Shown one piece after another: positions 60,938-64,000 of a stretch of 64,000 nucleotides of DNA. Position 1 is the stretch's first letter; each line of letters begins with the position of its first letter. Origin of the DNA: Alnus glutinosa (taxonomy: Eukaryota; Streptophyta; Magnoliopsida; Fagales; Betulaceae); the NCBI RefSeq assembly GCF_958979055.1, contig NC_084896.1, forward strand, positions 8,064,501 to 8,128,500, in the 5' to 3' direction. The position numbers and the translations under genes are program-made. Under the pieces are notes generated by a model. It had not been told where the DNA came from. It saw only the letters and a program-made list of their open reading frames with translations, and searched no databases.

Positions 60938-61867
60938 ATGGATCCCAACACTAACAGCAATGAAGTGGCCCATGACTTCCCTCCCTTCTTCCGTGTCTAC
61001 AAAGACGGCAGAGTCGAGAGGCTCCTCGGCACCGAAACTGTACCGCCCACCACCGATCCCCTCACCGGAGTCCAGTCCAAAGACATCACAATCTCACCCG
61101 AAACCGCCTTGTCCGCCCGCCTCTTCCTCCCCAACACCACCACCTCCGCCGTCGCCCACAAGCTTCCCCTCCTCATTTACATCCACGGCGGCGCCTTTTG
61201 CGTCGAATCCCCCTTCTCCCCTATTTACCACAACTACGTCAGCTCCGTAGCCGCCGAAGCAAACGTCGTGGCAGTGTCGATCCACTACAGAAGAGCTCCG
61301 GAGCACCCTCTTCCTATTGCGTACGAGGACACATGGGCGGCGATGCAATGGGTTGCTGCACACAGCAAGGGCGATGGGCCCGAGGCTTGGCTGAATGATC
61401 ACGCGGATTTTGAGCGAGTTTTCTTGGCCGGAGATAGCGCTGGAGCTAACATCGCTCACAGCATGGCGAGGCGGGCCGGCGTCGACGGGCTACTGGGGTT
61501 CAAGATCGTAGGGATGGCGATCGTCCACCCGTATTTTGGGAGCGGTGAGCCTGGCAAATTGATAGAGTTTATTTTCCCGACAATGAGTGGGCCGGATGAC
61601 CCGAGTATCTACCCGGCTCCGGATCCGAAATTGCGGAGCCTGGGGTGTTCGAGAGTGCTGGTTATTGTTGCTGAGAAAGATGAGCTGAGGGATAGGGGAT
61701 GGAATTACTATGAGTCACTGAGGAAGAGTGGGTGGGGTGGGGTGGTTGAGTTTGTGGAGACACAAGGGGAGAACCATGTGTTCCATTTGTTTAACCCAAA
61801 TTGTGACAAGGCTCTAGCCCTCTTGAAACAGATGGCTTCTTTCTTGAACCAGCCTGCTCTCCCATGA
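60938..61867 (+). CDS. Carboxylesterase, CXE family, cluster copy 4
   Basis: An intact intronless frame of 309 residues. The ATG at 60938 opens MDPNTNSNEVAHDFPPFF. It has oxyanion HGGA (83-86), Ser167 in GDSAGAN (Asp before Ser, unlike copies 1-3), Asp248 in VAEKDELRDRG and His280 in GENHVFH. The family block normally reading VDYRLAPEHP is SIHYRRAPEHP, with Asp replaced by His and Leu by Arg. Codons are distinctly richer in GC in the first half than those of the neighbours. Unlike copies 1-3 it is divergent enough to suggest an older duplication. It is tail-to-tail with copy 5. Confidence 0.93.
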   Translation: MDPNTNSNEVAHDFPPFFRVYKDGRVERLLGTETVPPTTDPLTGVQSKDITISPETALSARLFLPNTTTSAVAHKLPLLIYIHGGAFCVESPFSPIYHNYVSSVAAEANVVAVSIHYRRAPEHPLPIAYEDTWAAMQWVAAHSKGDGPEAWLNDHADFERVFLAGDSAGANIAHSMARRAGVDGLLGFKIVGMAIVHPYFGSGEPGKLIEFIFPTMSGPDDPSIYPAPDPKLRSLGCSRVLVIVAEKDELRDRGWNYYESLRKSGWGGVVEFVETQGENHVFHLFNPNCDKALALLKQMASFLNQPALP

Positions 61868-62952
61868 GCTTTTTAAGTATTTATTATTTTCTTTTTCCTG
61901 GGGTACGGAACTATTAGCAAATTATGGGTTTAATTAACTGGTTGTATTACTGCATTTTTATGCTCTTATAATCATATCATATTTAGATACTTATTTGGGT
62001 TTTGTAGTACCTGGTGAAAATTTAATGGGGAAACTAATATTTACCTTTCCTCATGTCACTATTTTGCATTGTTTTCTCGGTATTTTAATGTTTGCAATGT
62101 TTCTCAATTTATCATTAGAGTTGCAATATTGACGGATTTTATTTTATTTATTTATTTATTTTTCGTGTGAGAGTTCAAATTTATGTAATACAAAAAAACA
62201 TAAAATGTGAGCATTTCTAATAACATCATCAAATTTTATCAATTAACATAACTAAAAATTATTTTTATCTATTCTGGTTAGTTATTTTTTTAAAGCACCT
62301 TCAACAATTGTATGCGTTGGAGATCCCATTTTTGCTCTCCTTTCTCTTAGTTTGTTTGGTTTTCTTGAAAGTATGATCAAATCTAAGTTTTCACTTTTTA
62401 ATCTGTTTGGTTTCTATCGAAATTAGATTAGATCTAAGTTTTTAGGGGTTTCTATTTTCTTGATAGTTTTATCCATCTTAGTAGGCCGCGGCTTTAACTG
62501 GCTGCATTCCCAAGTGACTTTCACATTCTTGAGTTTTCTTTAGGACATTGAGATGCTTGTAGTTTACCTTAGTTGGGTTATTGAGTTGTTAGCTTATTTA
62601 TTTATTTTTTTTAAGAAAAAAAAAAAAAATCCTTCCCTAATGTGAAGAACAAATGTCCAAAAAATATACATTTACTTGTAATAACTCTAACTTCAACACC
62701 GATCAGAGATCGTCTGCAATAATTTTTACTTCTTTCTGAACTTTTTGCCTTTTTTTTTTTTTTTTTTTTTTGAGGTTAAAGAAGACATTGCAACTTAATT
62801 GATAGATTTGATCATTTGAGGGATATTACAAAATTTAAAATATTAAAGAGGGAATATTAAAAATAGAGTGATAATTAAAAGGAGATAAATACAACATTCT
62901 CAAATTTAAAACTCTTATGGCTCAAAACCAGACGACGCTAAAGACCACACAT
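61868..62952. other. Convergent intergenic region between CXE copies 4 and 5
   Basis: AT-rich with a T run at about 62751-62771. It contains the 3' untranslated regions of both genes and no other gene. Confidence 0.5.
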
Positions 62953-63855
62953 CTAGTCTTGTTTAACGAAAGAAGCGAATTTTTCAATCAAATCCACGGC
63001 CTTTTCATACTTGAGGTTTGACAAATGGAAGCAGTGCTTCTCCCCTGAATTCTCTACAATCTCCACGGATCCTACCCACCCGCTTTTCTTCAGTTCTTCA
63101 TGGTAACGCTTACCCGGATCCATCAAATCGTCCTCAGCCACAAAAACCAACACCCTCTCACACCCCAACCTGGCTAGATCCTCTGCATTCGGGCTCATCC
63201 TCGGATCCTCCAACCCACTGTTTGTTGGACACATGTATAGCCACATTTTGTCAATTTCCGTACCTCCAAAATATGGGTGAACCAGAACCGCCCCAACCAC
63301 CTTCACTCCGGGTAAACCGATCGTTCCGACCCGAACCAACAGATTATGTGCTATGTTCCCTCCAGCACTATCTCCCGCGACAAAAACTCGTTGAAAATCT
63401 GCGCGATCGTTCAACCACGGCTCGGGTCCGTTCCCATTACTATGGGATGCCAACCACTGCAGCCCGACCCACGAGTCCTCGTAACAAGCAGGTATTGGTC
63501 GGGTCGGGAAGAGTCCGTACTCGACCGAGACTGCAACAACATTGGCTTCCGCGACGAATGTGTTGACGAAATTATGGTACTTGCGAGAGAAAGCGGATTG
63601 CTTGCTGAAACCACCCCCATGCACGTAGAACAGGAGAGGGAGTTTCTGGGTCGTGTCAGCGGATTTGGGTAGAAAGATACGGGCGGACACCGGGGGTTCG
63701 GATGAGATGATGACGTCCTTTGATCGGACACCGGTGAGCGGGTCATCGGAGGGTGGGATTTTCTCAGTGATGGGTTGGCGTAGCACCACGCGGCCGTCTT
63801 TGTATACATCGAAGTGAGGGAACTTGTGGGAGATTTCTGAGTCACTGGAGGCCAT
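62953..63855 (-). CDS. Carboxylesterase, CXE family, cluster copy 5 (divergent, opposite strand)
   Basis: An intact intronless frame of 300 residues. The ATG at 63855 opens MASSDSEISHKFPHF; four upstream codons without an ATG were not used. It has oxyanion HGGG (79-82), Ser163 in GDSAGGN, candidate Asp243 in VAEDDLMD and His274 in GEKHCFH. The usually strict VDYRLAPEHPLP block reads VEYGLFPTRPIP, losing the Arg and the Pro-Glu-His. The Asp region lacks the usual L[RK]DRG. The triad itself is kept, so catalysis is plausible but substrate contacts may differ. It is the only minus-strand member of the cluster. Confidence 0.92.
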   Translation of the reverse strand: MASSDSEISHKFPHFDVYKDGRVVLRQPITEKIPPSDDPLTGVRSKDVIISSEPPVSARIFLPKSADTTQKLPLLFYVHGGGFSKQSAFSRKYHNFVNTFVAEANVVAVSVEYGLFPTRPIPACYEDSWVGLQWLASHSNGNGPEPWLNDRADFQRVFVAGDSAGGNIAHNLLVRVGTIGLPGVKVVGAVLVHPYFGGTEIDKMWLYMCPTNSGLEDPRMSPNAEDLARLGCERVLVFVAEDDLMDPGKRYHEELKKSGWVGSVEIVENSGEKHCFHLSNLKYEKAVDLIEKFASFVKQD

Positions 63856-64000
63856 TGAAAGAAGCAAAGAGTAGTACTGCGCGAAAGCGAGGGTTTCTTG
63901 GTTTGTTTATTTATTAGGCGGGGGAGATCGAAGGGATGCATTTAATTTGATTGTTTGTTTCATGTAGTAGTCATAATGACGCAGCAGTTGTCCAACAGCG
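63856..64000 (-). promoter_or_regulatory. 5' flank of CXE copy 5
   Basis: The short upstream sequence ends at the window border. No promoter element can be assigned with confidence. Confidence 0.3.

Noticed and set aside
63018..63672. Plus-strand frames opposite CXE copy 5
   Set aside because: They are antisense shadows of a well-conserved minus-strand gene; the same applies to antisense frames in the other CXE copies.

Overview
The window is nuclear DNA from a flowering plant. The evidence is GT-AG spliced genes encoding plant-specific proteins, a tandem plant carboxylesterase (CXE) family, and plant transposon families (CACTA/En-Spm, Ty3-gypsy of the Athila/Tat type, a Cassandra solo LTR, tRNA-derived SINEs, long-arm Mutator-like MITEs). 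AT-rich intergenic DNA and long AG and AT microsatellites fit a eudicot, probably woody. I cannot name the species from the sequence alone. I found no tRNA gene, CRISPR array, virus or bacterial-style operon.

Layout. 1-5.6 kb is gene-free. It holds a possible Copia-type LTR, a solo gypsy LTR with a perfect 5-bp target duplication, a 70-bp tandem duplication and a LINE relic. 5.66-11.72 kb (minus) is a complete six-exon gene for an RBP45/47-type protein with three RRMs and a Gln-rich N-terminus. Its introns carry a TRIM retroelement and a partial exon duplication. 15.75-20.01 kb (minus) is a complete six-exon gene for a membrane-anchored, sulfotransferase-like P-loop protein, with a SINE just beyond its 3' end. 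20.3-26.9 kb is a run of inverted-repeat elements. 26.92-43.36 kb is one CACTA transposon of about 16.4 kb with matching CACTA ends and a 3-bp target duplication. Its transposase genes are broken, and it contains a truncated gypsy element, a Copia-like LTR and a MITE. 44.30-47.22 kb is a 5'-truncated LINE flanked by a 17-bp target duplication.

47.58-63.86 kb is a cluster of five apparently intact, intronless CXE genes: four on the plus strand and one on the minus strand, the last pair tail-to-tail. All five keep a Ser-Asp-His triad and an HGG[GA] oxyanion motif. They differ at the residue before the catalytic Ser (GESAG in three, GDSAG in two), in HGGG versus HGGA, and in the usually conserved DYRLAPEHP block. 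This suggests local duplication followed by divergence in substrate. A solo Cassandra LTR with its embedded 5S rRNA-like segment, a SINE, a possible hAT-like element and several MITEs lie between the CXE genes.

The RBP47 and sulfotransferase genes look like housekeeping genes and show no functional link to the CXE cluster. I see no convincing new molecular system. The most unusual content is the nested CACTA element, the divergent CXE cluster, the duplicated partial exon in RBP47, and a set of foldback elements sharing GCCACCC-rich cores.
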